From contig NZ_JANUCO010000001.1 of the NCBI RefSeq assembly GCF_024807225.1, positions 2,046,001 to 2,110,000 of the forward strand: a stretch of DNA of 64,000 nucleotides, written 5' to 3'. A program made the position numbers and the translations under genes. The DNA comes from Chryseobacterium ginsenosidimutans (GTDB lineage Bacteria > Bacteroidota > Bacteroidia > Flavobacteriales > Weeksellaceae). Positions 10,453 through 18,412 of the stretch are shown piece by piece. How positions within the stretch are numbered: position 1 is the first letter of the stretch; every line of letters starts with the position of its first letter. Below the pieces are notes generated by a model. That model did no database searches, was not told where the DNA came from, and saw nothing but the letters and a program-made list of their open reading frames with translations.

Positions 10453-11858
10453 TGAAACCTAAGCACCACAGTTCACTTTCAATAAGAAAAAAGCCCAATC
10501 TTTCTATGGCTCAAATCATCAATATGAGCATGGGATTTTTGGGAATTCAGATGGCTTTTGGGTTGCAAAACGGAAATGCGAGCAGAATCTTGGCAAATTT
10601 CGGGGCAGATGTTCACGAATTGTCATGGTTTTGGTTGGTAGCGCCGATTACAGGGTTAATTGTTCAGCCGATTATCGGTCATATGGGCGACAATACTTGG
10701 AGTCCGCTTGGTCGAAGAAAACCTTACTTTTTAATTGGTGCGGTTTTATGTGCGATCGGTTTGGTTATGCTTCCGAATGCAGCTTCTGCAACGCAAATGA
10801 TGGCGGCAAATGTTCTATTATTGGCGGTGATTTTCCTTGCCATGATGGACGCTTCAATTAATGTGGCGATGGAGCCTTTTCGTGCTTTGGTGGGAGATAT
10901 GCTTCCAAAACATCAGGCAACGATAGGATTTTCTGTTCAGACTATTTTAATCGGAATTGGTGCAGTTATTGGTTCAGAATTACCGAATTGGCTGACAAAA
11001 ATGGGGATTTCCAATGAAGCCCCCAATGGTTTTGTGGCAGATAATGTTATTTATGCTTTTTACATCGGTGCGGCAGTTTTAATTGTGTCGATTTTATATA
11101 CAATTATTACAACTAAAGAATATTCACCGGAAGAATTTGCCTCATTTGAAGGCGGAAAACCAATCGTAGAAGAGGTATCGAAATTCTCAGATATTTTTAA
11201 AGATTTTAAAAATGCGCCTATTCAAATGAAAAAATTGGGAATCGTACAGTTTTTCTCTTGGTTTGCTTTGTTTACGATGTGGGTTTTTACGACGAGTGCT
11301 TTGGCGACTCACCATTTCGGACTTTCACCTGATGATACGCATTCTGCGGAGTTTAATAAAGCAGGCGATTTAACGGGACATTTATTTGGAAGATACAATT
11401 TATACGCCATTTTCTTTGCGTTTGCGCTGACTCCGATTGCGAAATTTATTGGTAAAAAACAAACTCATGCATTAGCTTTAACTTGTGGCGGATTGGGCTT
11501 AATTTCGATGTATTTTATTAAAGATACCGACAATCTCTGGATTTCCATGGTCGGATTAGGTTTTGCATGGGCAAGTATTTTGGCGATGCCTTATGCGATG
11601 TTAATTGACTCGATTCCGCAAAAGAAAATGGGAGTTTATATGGGGATTTTCAATTTTTTTATTGTAATTCCTCAAATCATTAACGGACTTTTCGGAGGTC
11701 CGATTGTAAGCAATGTTTTTGGAAATTATGCTATTGATTATGTCGTTGTAGGTGGTGTTTGTATGTTGTTGGGCGCCATTCTTACGATGATTTTCATTAA
11801 ATCAGAAGACGAAACGCCCAAAGAGATTGAAGAAGAAATTCAACAGGTACATTTTTAG
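10452..11858 (+). CDS. SLC45-type MFS sugar transporter (maltose/maltodextrin importer candidate)
   Basis: A 468-residue protein with about twelve membrane segments. The loop between helices 2 and 3 carries the sugar-porter signature GDNTWSPLGRRKPYF, typical of SLC45/GPH-like proton-sugar symporters. Such carriers are often encoded in Bacteroidota starch loci, where they move glucose or maltose across the inner membrane after periplasmic hydrolysis. The ATG overlaps the stop of the NTF2-like gene (taATG). The C-terminal tail is acidic (EDETPKEIEEEIQ). A tandem heptamer array begins three bases after the stop codon. Substrate is inferred from the neighbouring glycosidases. Confidence 0.88.
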   Translation: MKPKHHSSLSIRKKPNLSMAQIINMSMGFLGIQMAFGLQNGNASRILANFGADVHELSWFWLVAPITGLIVQPIIGHMGDNTWSPLGRRKPYFLIGAVLCAIGLVMLPNAASATQMMAANVLLLAVIFLAMMDASINVAMEPFRALVGDMLPKHQATIGFSVQTILIGIGAVIGSELPNWLTKMGISNEAPNGFVADNVIYAFYIGAAVLIVSILYTIITTKEYSPEEFASFEGGKPIVEEVSKFSDIFKDFKNAPIQMKKLGIVQFFSWFALFTMWVFTTSALATHHFGLSPDDTHSAEFNKAGDLTGHLFGRYNLYAIFFAFALTPIAKFIGKKQTHALALTCGGLGLISMYFIKDTDNLWISMVGLGFAWASILAMPYAMLIDSIPQKKMGVYMGIFNFFIVIPQIINGLFGGPIVSNVFGNYAIDYVVVGGVCMLLGAILTMIFIKSEDETPKEIEEEIQQVHF

Positions 11859-11860
11859 TT

Positions 11861-11985
11861 AATTATGAATTAAGAATTAAGAATTAAGAATTATGAATTA
11901 TGAATTATGAATTATGAATTATGAATTATGAATTATGAATTATGAATTATGAATTATGAATTATGAATTATGAATTATGAATTAT
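11861..11985. repeat. Heptanucleotide tandem array (about 18 copies)
   Basis: Unit AATTATG, starting every seven bases from 11861 to a last partial copy at 11980. Units two to four read AATTAAG. Every frame meets a stop within seven codons, so it is not coding. It begins three bases after the transporter stop codon. Confidence 0.95.
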
Positions 11986-12011
11986 ATTTTTGATAATCTC
12001 AAAATTCTACA

Positions 12012-12090
12012 ATAATTATATCAAGAGGAGCGGGCTTTAGTCCGCTTTGTCATGTAATTCAAACAAAGGCTTTAGCCAAAATTTAAAATA
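12012..12090. repeat. Short GC-rich palindromes of dispersed type
   Basis: An AGCGGGCTTTAGTCCGCT hairpin is followed by a GGCTTTAGCCAAAATTT stretch. Shorter GGC(T/A)(C/T)TAGCCAAAA matches occur near 7863 and 14986. The rest of the 11.9-12.2 kb gap contains only this, the heptamer array and AT-rich DNA with a second seven-base period at 12117-12158. Confidence 0.55.
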
Positions 12091-12116
12091 ATAATCTGAA
12101 TTGTACATTCAGAAGA

Positions 12117-12158
12117 TAAATCTAATTTCTAGCATCTAAAATCTAATATCTATTTATA
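12117..12158. repeat. Degenerate heptad-phased array (CTAANNN type)
   Basis: CTAATTT, CTAGCAT, CTAAAAT, CTAATAT and CTATTTA follow at seven-base steps upstream of the GMC gene. It matches the heptamers at 18380, 19445 and 24355 but lacks their hairpin. Confidence 0.7.
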
Positions 12159-12235
12159 CAATCTATTGAAATTTAATTTTTTATTAAGCTCGTCGTAACT
12201 TTTAATCTCTAATTTAGATTGATTAAATTTTTAAA

Positions 12236-13769
12236 ATGTACGACATCATCATTATAGGAAGCGGAGCAGGAGGTGCCACAATGGCTTATCGATTAGCAGA
12301 TAGCGGGAAAAAAATTCTCATTGTGGAAAGAGGAGATTATGTTCCTGTAGAAAAAGAAAATTGGGATTCTGTGGAAGTTTTCGAGAAAAACAGATATACA
12401 ACGACCGATTTGTGGCTTGACAAACATGATAAACCGTTTCGCCCCGGAATGCATTACAATGTCGGCGGGAACACCAAATTTTACGGTGCAGCTTTATTTC
12501 GTTTAAGAGAAGAAGATTTTAAGGAAATCAAGCATTATGGAGGAGTTTCTCCAGCTTGGCCCATCCAATATCAGGATTTAAAGGAGTATTATCTAGAAGC
12601 AGAAAAACTGTTTCATGTTCATGGTAAAAGAAGTTCAGATCCTACAGAACCTTTTGATTCCGAGCCTTATCCAAACCCGCCGTTGCCGCACGAAGCAAGA
12701 ATTCAGGAAGTTGTGGATGAATTATTTAATTATGGATGGCATCCATTTAATTTACCGATTGGCGTTAATTTTAAACCTCACGAAACCGCAAATGCACCTT
12801 ATACTTTAGATCGTTTCGATGGTTTTCCCGATGCCGCCGAAAGAAAAGGTGATGCGCATCTTTGTTCACTGACAAAAGCGTTGGAATATTCGAATGTTGA
12901 ATTGATGGTCAATACAAAGGTATTAAGATTAAATACAAACGAAGACGGAAGTAAAATCACCGAAATTGTTGTCGAACAAAACGGAGAAACGAAAACATTA
13001 ACTTCTGATTTAGTTATACTTTCTGCAGGAGCAATCAATTCTGCAGCTCTTCTTTTGGAAAGTAAAAGTGAAAAATTCCCCAACGGACTTGCCAATTCTT
13101 CAGATCAGGTCGGTCGAAATTATATGTTTCATCAAAATACCGCATTGGTCGCGCTATACACAGAAACCCAATCATACGAAATTTGGAAAAACATTCGGAA
13201 TTAATGATTTTTACCACGCCAATAAAGGTTATGAATTTCCCTTGGGACACATTCAAATGCTGGGAAAATCAGATGAACATCAGATTAAAGCCGACAGTCC
13301 GATTCCTGCTCCCGGTTTTACGTTTGAATTAATGGCAAAACACGCCGTAGATTTTTGGCTGACTTCAGAAGATTTGCCCGATCCCGAAAATAGAGTGACT
13401 GTTGAAAACGGACAAATTAAAATCACTTACAGTTCAAACAATGAAAAAGGGCATGAATTGTTGAAAGCAGAATTAATCAAAGCCCTGAAAGCTTCCGGTA
13501 AGTTTGAAAGCTTTTTATTTAAAGGAATTTATTTCAGTAAAGGAATGGATATCGCTTCACCCGCTCATCAAAACGGAACGACAAAGATGGGATTGGATCC
13601 TGAAACTTCAGTTGTCGATACCAATTGCAAAGCTCATGATTTAGAAAACCTTTACATTGTTGATGGCGGATTTTTCGTGTCAAGTGGAGCTGTAAATCCA
13701 GCTTTGACAATCATTGCAATGGCGTTGAGAGTAGGAGATCATCTTAAAAATACTGTTCTGAAATCATGA
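12236..13769 (+). pseudogene. GMC-family FAD oxidoreductase, broken by a single-base insertion, probably a sequence error
   Basis: GMC enzymes oxidise alcohols or sugars with FAD. The N terminus is a dinucleotide-binding fold (IIIGSGAGGATMAYRL, then VERG). NVGGNTKFYGAALFR fits the GMC flavin-loop region, and the C-terminal part has HQNGTTKMG and DGGFFVSSGAVNPALTI, the family's C-terminal signature. The first frame ends at 13204; the rest is in another frame up to 13769. Removing one C from CCC at 13167-13169 joins them as ...LYTETNHTKFGKTFG..., giving 510 residues, a normal length. The stop overlaps the start of the next MFS gene (ATGA), implying coupled translation. There is no signal peptide, so it is probably cytoplasmic. 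The substrate, perhaps a sugar given the locus, is not shown. Confidence 0.85.
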
Positions 13770-14932
13770 ATTCCAGAATAGTCCAGATCGTTATCATCTT
13801 TTTATTGGCTTTCTTTACGGGAGTTAATTTTGTCGTGTTTCCCGCTTTGGGAACGGCTTTTACGGATGCTTCACTTTTTGGACTTTCATCATCACAGTTT
13901 GGGAATTTATTCATTCCGCAGGTGATTTGTATTATCATTTCATGTTTGGGAGCGCCTTTTTTGGTGAATAAAGTAGGTCCGAAAATCGTTTTGATAAGCG
14001 GATTATTATTAATGATTACTTCAACAGGAATGTTGTGGATGCTTCAGTTTTTTATGAATGATACATCTTTACTTTTTCCGATATTAATGATTTTGGTCGC
14101 GTTCACAGGCTCAGGTTTTGGACTTTCCATTACCACTTTAAATCCTTTAGCAGCAAGTTTATTTGAAAATAATAAATCGTCCGCAATTTTAATATTACAA
14201 TTTTTGGTGGGTTTGGGAACTTCAACTTCTCCAATGATGATGAACGTCATTGGAAATGTAAAAAACTGGATGTACGTTCCTGTAAGTATCTTTATTTTAG
14301 TTTCAATAATTTTTATCCTGTTTTTATTTTTAAAATTGGAGAAAGGAACATTTTTCAAACTTCCCAACCATTTTAAAATTCCTTCTAAATTATGGATTTT
14401 CTTTATCGCCATCGTGTTGTATGGCTTTATTGAAGGAACTTTCGGAAGTTTTGGAGCGATAATTCTCAAAAATCAAGGATTGGATAATAACAAAGCAAGT
14501 CTGGGATTATCATTATTCTGGGGCGGAATTGCTTTAAACCGTCTGCTTTTCGGGATTTTCTCAAAAAATAACGATCTCTCTTACCTATTTCTTTTCTCTC
14601 CTTTAATTGTGGCAGGATTACTTTTATCATTAATACTATTTCCAAACGTAAGTCTCATTGTATTAATGATGTTCCTGATCGGATTTTTCATGGGAAGCAT
14701 ATTTCCGGGATCTATCGGTTGGGGAACAGTAGAATTTCCCACATTATCTGTTTTGGTGTCCGGATTTTTAATGGCAGCCAACCAAATTGGGACAGGAATA
14801 ATTACCAATGTTTTAGGGAATTTCTCCAATGAAACAACAATTATTTTTCAATTTTTAATCATTTGTATGATTCTCATTTGTGTTCTGCTTTTCTATTTAA
14901 AACGAAATTCTAAAATTAAAGAAGCCTTTTAA
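13766..14932 (+). CDS. MFS transporter
   Basis: A 388-residue major-facilitator protein with about twelve hydrophobic segments (AFFTGVNFVVFPALGTAF in helix 1, NKVGPKIVLISGLLLM around the helix 2-3 loop). Its ATG lies inside the stop region of the GMC oxidoreductase (ATGA overlap), so the two are translationally coupled. That suggests it imports the oxidoreductase substrate or exports its product. No substrate signature is recognisable. A bidirectional terminator follows at 14939-14967. Confidence 0.82.
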   Translation: MNSRIVQIVIIFLLAFFTGVNFVVFPALGTAFTDASLFGLSSSQFGNLFIPQVICIIISCLGAPFLVNKVGPKIVLISGLLLMITSTGMLWMLQFFMNDTSLLFPILMILVAFTGSGFGLSITTLNPLAASLFENNKSSAILILQFLVGLGTSTSPMMMNVIGNVKNWMYVPVSIFILVSIIFILFLFLKLEKGTFFKLPNHFKIPSKLWIFFIAIVLYGFIEGTFGSFGAIILKNQGLDNNKASLGLSLFWGGIALNRLLFGIFSKNNDLSYLFLFSPLIVAGLLLSLILFPNVSLIVLMMFLIGFFMGSIFPGSIGWGTVEFPTLSVLVSGFLMAANQIGTGIITNVLGNFSNETTIIFQFLIICMILICVLLFYLKRNSKIKEAF

Positions 14933-14938
14933 AATAAC

Positions 14939-14967
14939 AAAAGCGGATCAATTCAAATCCGCTTTTT
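14939..14967. terminator. Bidirectional terminator between convergent genes
   Basis: AAGCGGAT (14941-14948) pairs with ATCCGCTT (14957-14964), with A and T runs outside. It serves the MFS gene (+) and the azoreductase (-). Confidence 0.8.
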
Positions 14968-15060
14968 AATTTACTATAATCAGATTGGCATTAGCCAAAA
15001 ACTTAATAATCTTAACAACTTAATGTAGTCTTAATGGTTAAATTTCATTATTAATTTCAA

Positions 15061-15657
15061 TTAAACCAATTCTTCAATTTGCGCCACCGTTTTCGCTAAA
15101 TTTTCGTCTTTCAATTGAGGAATCATCAATCCTTGAGCTTGGAAAACTTCCACATCAGTAATCCCGATGAAAGCGAATAACGTTTTTAGATAATGCTCCA
15201 TATTTTCGATCAGTCCGTTTTCATAAACGCCACCTACTGCAAAATTTAAATATAATTTTTTGCCCTGTATAAGACCTTTTGGAGTTCCGTCAGCATAAGA
15301 AAATGTTTTTCCGCCAACGGCAATACTGTCGATCCAAGATTTTAATGTTGATGGAAAAGTGAAGTTGTAAAAAGGAACACCAATTACAATAATATCAGCT
15401 TCCTCAATCTGTTTCAATGATTCTTCCGAATATTTTCCAGCTTCTTTTTCTTGCTCATTTTTGTCTTTGTCCGGAACTCTTGAAGCACTGAAATGGTGAA
15501 TTTCTAAATGCGGAATCGGGTTCGCTGCCAAATCACGGGTAACCACTTTGCTGTCAGGATTTTTTTCTAATAATTGATTGATAACGGCTTGAGACAGCTT
15601 GTTGCTCACAGAATTTTCTCCGCTGATACTGGTTTGAATATTTAAAATGTTTGCCAT
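15061..15657 (-). CDS. azoR: FMN-dependent NADH-azoreductase (quinone reductase)
   Basis: A 198-residue flavodoxin-like enzyme that reduces azo compounds and quinones with NADH by two-electron transfer. The FMN phosphate loop lies in the first 20 residues (NIQTSISGENSVSNKL). PFYNFTFPSTLKSWID and GKKLYLNFAVGG are typical AzoR blocks. It is divergent from an HxlR-family regulator 90 bases away, with palindromes between them. The same gene pairing is known for Bacillus YodB-azoR1, where quinones or diamide induce the azoreductase, so redox-responsive control is likely here. Confidence 0.92.
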   Translation of the reverse strand: MANILNIQTSISGENSVSNKLSQAVINQLLEKNPDSKVVTRDLAANPIPHLEIHHFSASRVPDKDKNEQEKEAGKYSEESLKQIEEADIIVIGVPFYNFTFPSTLKSWIDSIAVGGKTFSYADGTPKGLIQGKKLYLNFAVGGVYENGLIENMEHYLKTLFAFIGITDVEVFQAQGLMIPQLKDENLAKTVAQIEELV

Positions 15658-15685
15658 TTTGTTTTAAATTTTTTGTTTTTATTAC

Positions 15686-15741
15686 TTACAAAATTATTGT
15701 AAATTTACTTTCCAAAGTATAGTAGTTACCTAAAGGAAAGT
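15686..15741. promoter_or_regulatory. Candidate HxlR operator in the azoR/regulator divergent region
   Basis: Three inverted repeats are visible: TTACAA-5 bp-TTGTAA (15686-15702), the palindrome ACTTTCCAAAGT (15707-15718), and a half-site GGAAAGT at 15735-15741 matching ACTTTCC at 15707. On the minus strand a TAATTTTG -7 box (15696-15689) with TTTG 16 bases upstream falls inside these repeats, so a bound regulator would cover the azoR promoter. Confidence 0.6.
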
Positions 15742-15747
15742 GAAAAA

Positions 15748-16128
15748 ATGGAAAAACAACATAGTCATAAAGATTGTATGCAGGCTTTAAAACCTGTTCG
15801 TGATACCTTAGATGTCATCAATGGGAAATGGAAACTGCAGATTATCATCTCTTTAAATGCAGGAAATAAACGTTTTACAGAGATTGAGAGAAGCATCCCG
15901 AAATTGACTTCAAAGGTGCTCGCTAAAGAATTAAAAGAACTCGAGCAAAACAATCTGGTCGAAAGAGTAGTCAAAGATACCTATCCCGTTTCCATTGAAT
16001 ATTTACCGACGGAACACACAAAAACACTTTTCCCTGTTGTGGAATCCTTAAAAGATTGGGGTGAAAACCACCGCAAACATATTTTCGGAAATCCTGCAGA
16101 AATCGAAAAAATTAATGAAATTAAATAA
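15748..16128 (+). CDS. HxlR-family (DUF24) transcriptional regulator
   Basis: A 126-residue winged-helix protein with the HxlR core: VINGKWKLQIIISL, FTEIERSIPKLTSKVLAKEL (recognition helix) and LVERVVKDTYPVSIEYLPTE (wing). It has a cysteine at position 10, in the place of the redox-active N-terminal cysteine of YodB-like members. Its divergence from an azoreductase and the palindromes between them suggest a thiol-based sensor of quinones or electrophiles that represses azoR and probably itself. The ligand or stress is inferred from the family. Confidence 0.9.
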   Translation: MEKQHSHKDCMQALKPVRDTLDVINGKWKLQIIISLNAGNKRFTEIERSIPKLTSKVLAKELKELEQNNLVERVVKDTYPVSIEYLPTEHTKTLFPVVESLKDWGENHRKHIFGNPAEIEKINEIK

Positions 16129-16149
16129 ATAAACGGTTTTAATTGATGT

Positions 16150-16196
16150 TAGTATTAGCGATGTCATCCTGAGCGCGAAGCAGTCGAAGGATCTAA
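16150..16196. repeat. Dispersed AGTATTAG...TGTCATCCTGAG...GTCGAAGGATCT element
   Basis: A similar element is seen at 21221-21256 and 31517-31554, and its core at 7810-7835. Bacteroidota intergenic DNA often carries such strings; the function is unknown. Confidence 0.6.
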
Positions 16197-16237
16197 GACA
16201 TTAATAATTCATCATTAAAAATTTATAATTTTTTTCG

Positions 16238-16331
16238 GAGCTTTTCCCGCTTTCCGCTGTATCTTTTTTGTTACGGCTTCCGCTTCGCTCCAGCCGCAAC
16301 AAAAAAGGATGTCGCTTCAATCAGGGCTAGG
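16238..16331. repeat. 95-bp hairpin repeat, copy 1
   Basis: Runs from GAGCTTTTCCCGC to TCAGGGCTAGG and is nearly the same as 26057-26151. A long imperfect stem forms between 16261-16278 (ATCTTTTTTGTTACGGCT) and 16292-16310. The loop is TCCGCTTCGCTCC. Two stem positions differ from copy 2 in a compensatory way. Confidence 0.88.
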
Positions 16332-16412
16332 TTTTTGTCGTTATCATTACTATTTGTCATTACGAGAAACGAAACGATCTTAAAAAAATAACACATTCAT
16401 TACCATCCACTT

Positions 16413-16491
16413 TGTCATCCCGTAGGGATCTCAACAAAATTTCTAGAGAATAGTATGGAAAGATTCGTGCCTAGATCCCTACGAGATAACA
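16413..16491. repeat. 79-bp palindromic element, copy 1
   Basis: Terminal inverted repeats TGTCATCCCGTAGGGATCT (16413-16431) and AGATCCCTACGAGATAACA (16473-16491). The interior shares ATGGAAAGATTCG with the copy at 26195-26272. Related halves or copies lie at 21152-21179 and 30433-30499. Confidence 0.88.
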
Positions 16492-16556
16492 GACTGAATG
16501 TAAAAACTTATAAATATAGATTCTTCACTCCACTCTGAATGACAAACACATCGTCT

Positions 16557-16640
16557 TTTGCTGAGTGAAACGCCTTTGCGAACGAAAAATATTCTCAATA
16601 TTAATAAAAAACATTTGCGCCCTTCGCGTTTAAAAAAAGC
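16557..16640. repeat. Dispersed TTTGCG-family repeat, copy 2
   Basis: Bases 16557-16594 are identical to 9823-9860; the end (TTTGCGCCCTTCGCGTTTAAA) is a variant of the family tail. With the three elements before it, the 16129-16726 gap is mostly repeats and I see no gene in it. Confidence 0.8.
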
Positions 16641-16726
16641 ATCCAAAAAACTCCTTACGTTTCTTACCTTACATCAACATTTCCCCAACCTGCAAGCTGT
16701 ACATTTGTACCATAAATAATCAGAAT

Positions 16727-17455
16727 ATGAAAACAGTATATCATAAAGCAGATACAAGAGGTCACGCCAATCACGGTTGGTTGAATTCTTACCATACATT
16801 CAGTTTTGCCAATTATCAAAATCAGGAAAGAACACATTTCGGAGTATTGAGAGTATTGAATGACGACACCGTTTCACAAGGAATGGGTTTCGGAACGCAC
16901 CCTCACAAAAACATGGAGATCATTTCAATCCCATTAGAAGGTGATTTGGAACATAAAGATTCGATGGGAACGACTGCTGTTATCAAAAAAGGAGAAATTC
17001 AGGTGATGAGCGCTGGAACAGGCGTAATGCACAGCGAATACAACAAAAATAAAGATGAATCGGTAAAATTTTTACAAATCTGGGTTTTCCCAAAAGAAGA
17101 AAATGTAGAACCGAGATACGACCAGAAAAGTATTAAAGAAGGCGAAAAGATCAACGGATTCCAACAGATTTTATCTCCGAACAAAAACGATGATGGCGTT
17201 TGGATTCATCAGGATGCATGGTTTAATATCGCTAATTTCACTCAGGGAAACGGTAAAAATTACACGCTCAACAAAAAAGGAAACGGGGTTTACGCTTTTG
17301 TATTAAAAGGAAGCGCAAAAGTTGGCGACAGAGTTTTAAGCGACAGAGACGGATTAGGAATTTGGGATACTCAAAGCTTTAATATCGAAGCGGTTGAAGA
17401 TACAGAAATCCTTTTAATGGAAGTCCCAATGGAATTACCATCCTATTTAAGATAA
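16727..17455 (+). CDS. Pirin-family bicupin protein (YhhW-like)
   Basis: A 242-residue bicupin. The N-terminal cupin has the pirin metal-binding pattern HPHKNMEI (His about 59 and 61) and GTGVMHSEYN (His about 103, Glu about 105). Pirins of this type bind a metal, and the E. coli relative YhhW has quercetinase activity. An NADPH-FMN reductase follows on the same strand after a dispersed repeat. A TACATTTG box at 16700-16707 could be its -7 element, but no good -33 partner is visible. Confidence 0.92.
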   Translation: MKTVYHKADTRGHANHGWLNSYHTFSFANYQNQERTHFGVLRVLNDDTVSQGMGFGTHPHKNMEIISIPLEGDLEHKDSMGTTAVIKKGEIQVMSAGTGVMHSEYNKNKDESVKFLQIWVFPKEENVEPRYDQKSIKEGEKINGFQQILSPNKNDDGVWIHQDAWFNIANFTQGNGKNYTLNKKGNGVYAFVLKGSAKVGDRVLSDRDGLGIWDTQSFNIEAVEDTEILLMEVPMELPSYLR

Positions 17456-17465
17456 GCAATAAATA

Positions 17466-17560
17466 TTTCGCTTAGTTATGTAAAACGCCTTTGAGAACTA
17501 AAAAAAGCGATTGTCAATAAAAAAATCTTTGCGATCTTTGCATCAAGAATTTAAAATAAA
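17466..17560. repeat. Divergent TTTGCG-family repeat, copy 3
   Basis: AAAACGCCTTTGAGAACTAA near 17482 and AATCTTTGCGATCTTTGCAT near 17523 match the two ends of the family. Confidence 0.6.
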
Positions 17561-17585
17561 AATACTTTAAAACAGATAATATAAA

Positions 17586-18137
17586 ATGAAAATTTTAGCA
17601 ATAGCAGGAACAAATTCCGAAAACTCAATGAATAAGCATTTGGTAACTTATGCATCATCAATCTTCGAAAATGCAGAAGTAGAAGTAGTAGATTTAAATC
17701 CTTTCGAAATGCCGATTTATAAGCACGAAAGAGAAGTTACAGGCGGAATTCCTCAGGAAGCAAAAGATTTTGCTGCAAAAATAGACGGTGCCAATTTACT
17801 ATTGGTTTCTTTACCGGAACACAACGGAACGTATTCAACGGCATTCAAAAATGTGTTCGATTGGGTATCAAGAATTAAAGACAGAGCAGTTTGGAACGAA
17901 GTTCCGATGTTGTTGATGGCTGCATCTCCCGGAGGTAGAGGTGGAGCAGGAGTTTTGGAAGCTGCAACGAAGCGTTTTCCTCTTCACGGTGGAAATATTG
18001 TAGAAACTTTTTCACTGCCTTTCTTTAATGATAATTTTGACAAAGCGGCTCAAAAGATCTCTAACGAAGAAAAAGACAGCGAGTTAAGAGAAAAAATTCA
18101 GAAGATTTCGGCTATTGAATCGATCCTTGAAAAATAG
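17586..18137 (+). CDS. NADPH-dependent FMN reductase family protein
   Basis: A 183-residue flavodoxin-fold protein. GTNSENSMNKHLVTYA near the N terminus matches the FMN-phosphate loop, and LPEHNGTYSTAFKNVFDWVSR is the conserved FMN_red block, followed by a glycine-rich SPGGRGGAGVLEA. Such enzymes reduce FMN, quinones or other electrophiles with NAD(P)H. With azoR and pirin nearby it may belong to a redox-stress group, though the genes are separated by repeats and probably have their own promoters. Confidence 0.9.
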   Translation: MKILAIAGTNSENSMNKHLVTYASSIFENAEVEVVDLNPFEMPIYKHEREVTGGIPQEAKDFAAKIDGANLLLVSLPEHNGTYSTAFKNVFDWVSRIKDRAVWNEVPMLLMAASPGGRGGAGVLEAATKRFPLHGGNIVETFSLPFFNDNFDKAAQKISNEEKDSELREKIQKISAIESILEK

Positions 18138-18138
18138 G

Positions 18139-18169
18139 TTTGAATATTAATATAAAATTAATATCTTTG
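18139..18169 (+). promoter_or_regulatory. Bacteroidota-type promoter upstream of a short leader ORF
   Basis: TTTG at 18139-18142 and TATCTTTG at 18162-18169, spaced 19 bases, match the TTTG/TAnnTTTG consensus. Transcription should begin near 18175. Confidence 0.75.
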
Positions 18170-18183
18170 CAAAAAGAAAAAAG

Positions 18184-18258
18184 ATGAAAATTCAGACCAC
18201 TTTTAAAGAATGTTTCTCAAAGAAAGGGAATATTGTGGACTCTGAAATTCTGAGATAA
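18184..18258 (+). CDS. 24-codon ORF between promoter and terminator (possible leader peptide)
   Basis: ATG at 18184 and TAA at 18256-18258 encode a 24-residue peptide beginning MKIQTTFKECFSKKG. The upstream AAAAAGAAAAAAG is A-rich, as expected for this phylum. The ORF starts about nine bases after the predicted transcription start and is followed seven bases later by a terminator, so the transcript would be only about 120 nt. It could be a leader peptide, a small protein or a chance ORF in a small RNA. I do not recognise the peptide. Confidence 0.4.
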   Translation: MKIQTTFKECFSKKGNIVDSEILR

Positions 18259-18265
18259 AATACTG

Positions 18266-18297
18266 GCCGATAATCTACCTAGATTGTCGGCTTTTTT
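18266..18297 (+). terminator. Intrinsic terminator after the short ORF, upstream of purM
   Basis: GCCGATAATCT (18266-18276) pairs with AGATTGTCGGC (18281-18291) with one G-T pair and a four-base loop, then six T. It lies 115 bases before the purM start. Confidence 0.85.
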
Positions 18298-18351
18298 GTT
18301 TTCTAAAATTGATATAAAAAGTATATAAATAAAAGACAAAAAGACATCGGA

Positions 18352-18405
18352 CGTCAGATACCAGACTAATGGTCTGAAATCTGAAATCTAACATCTAATA
18401 TCTAA
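18352..18405. repeat. Hairpin plus heptad array upstream of purM
   Basis: CAGAC-TAATG-GTCTG hairpin (18363-18377), then heptads ATCTGAA, ATCTAAC, ATCTAAT and ATCTAAA in seven-base phase, ending just before the purM ATG. Same architecture as 19409-19480 and 24311-24385. Confidence 0.75.
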
Positions 18406-18412
18406 ATAAAAC

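Noticed and set aside
11861..11985. CRISPR-like array
   Set aside because: The seven-base units are contiguous with no spacers, and no cas gene is present.
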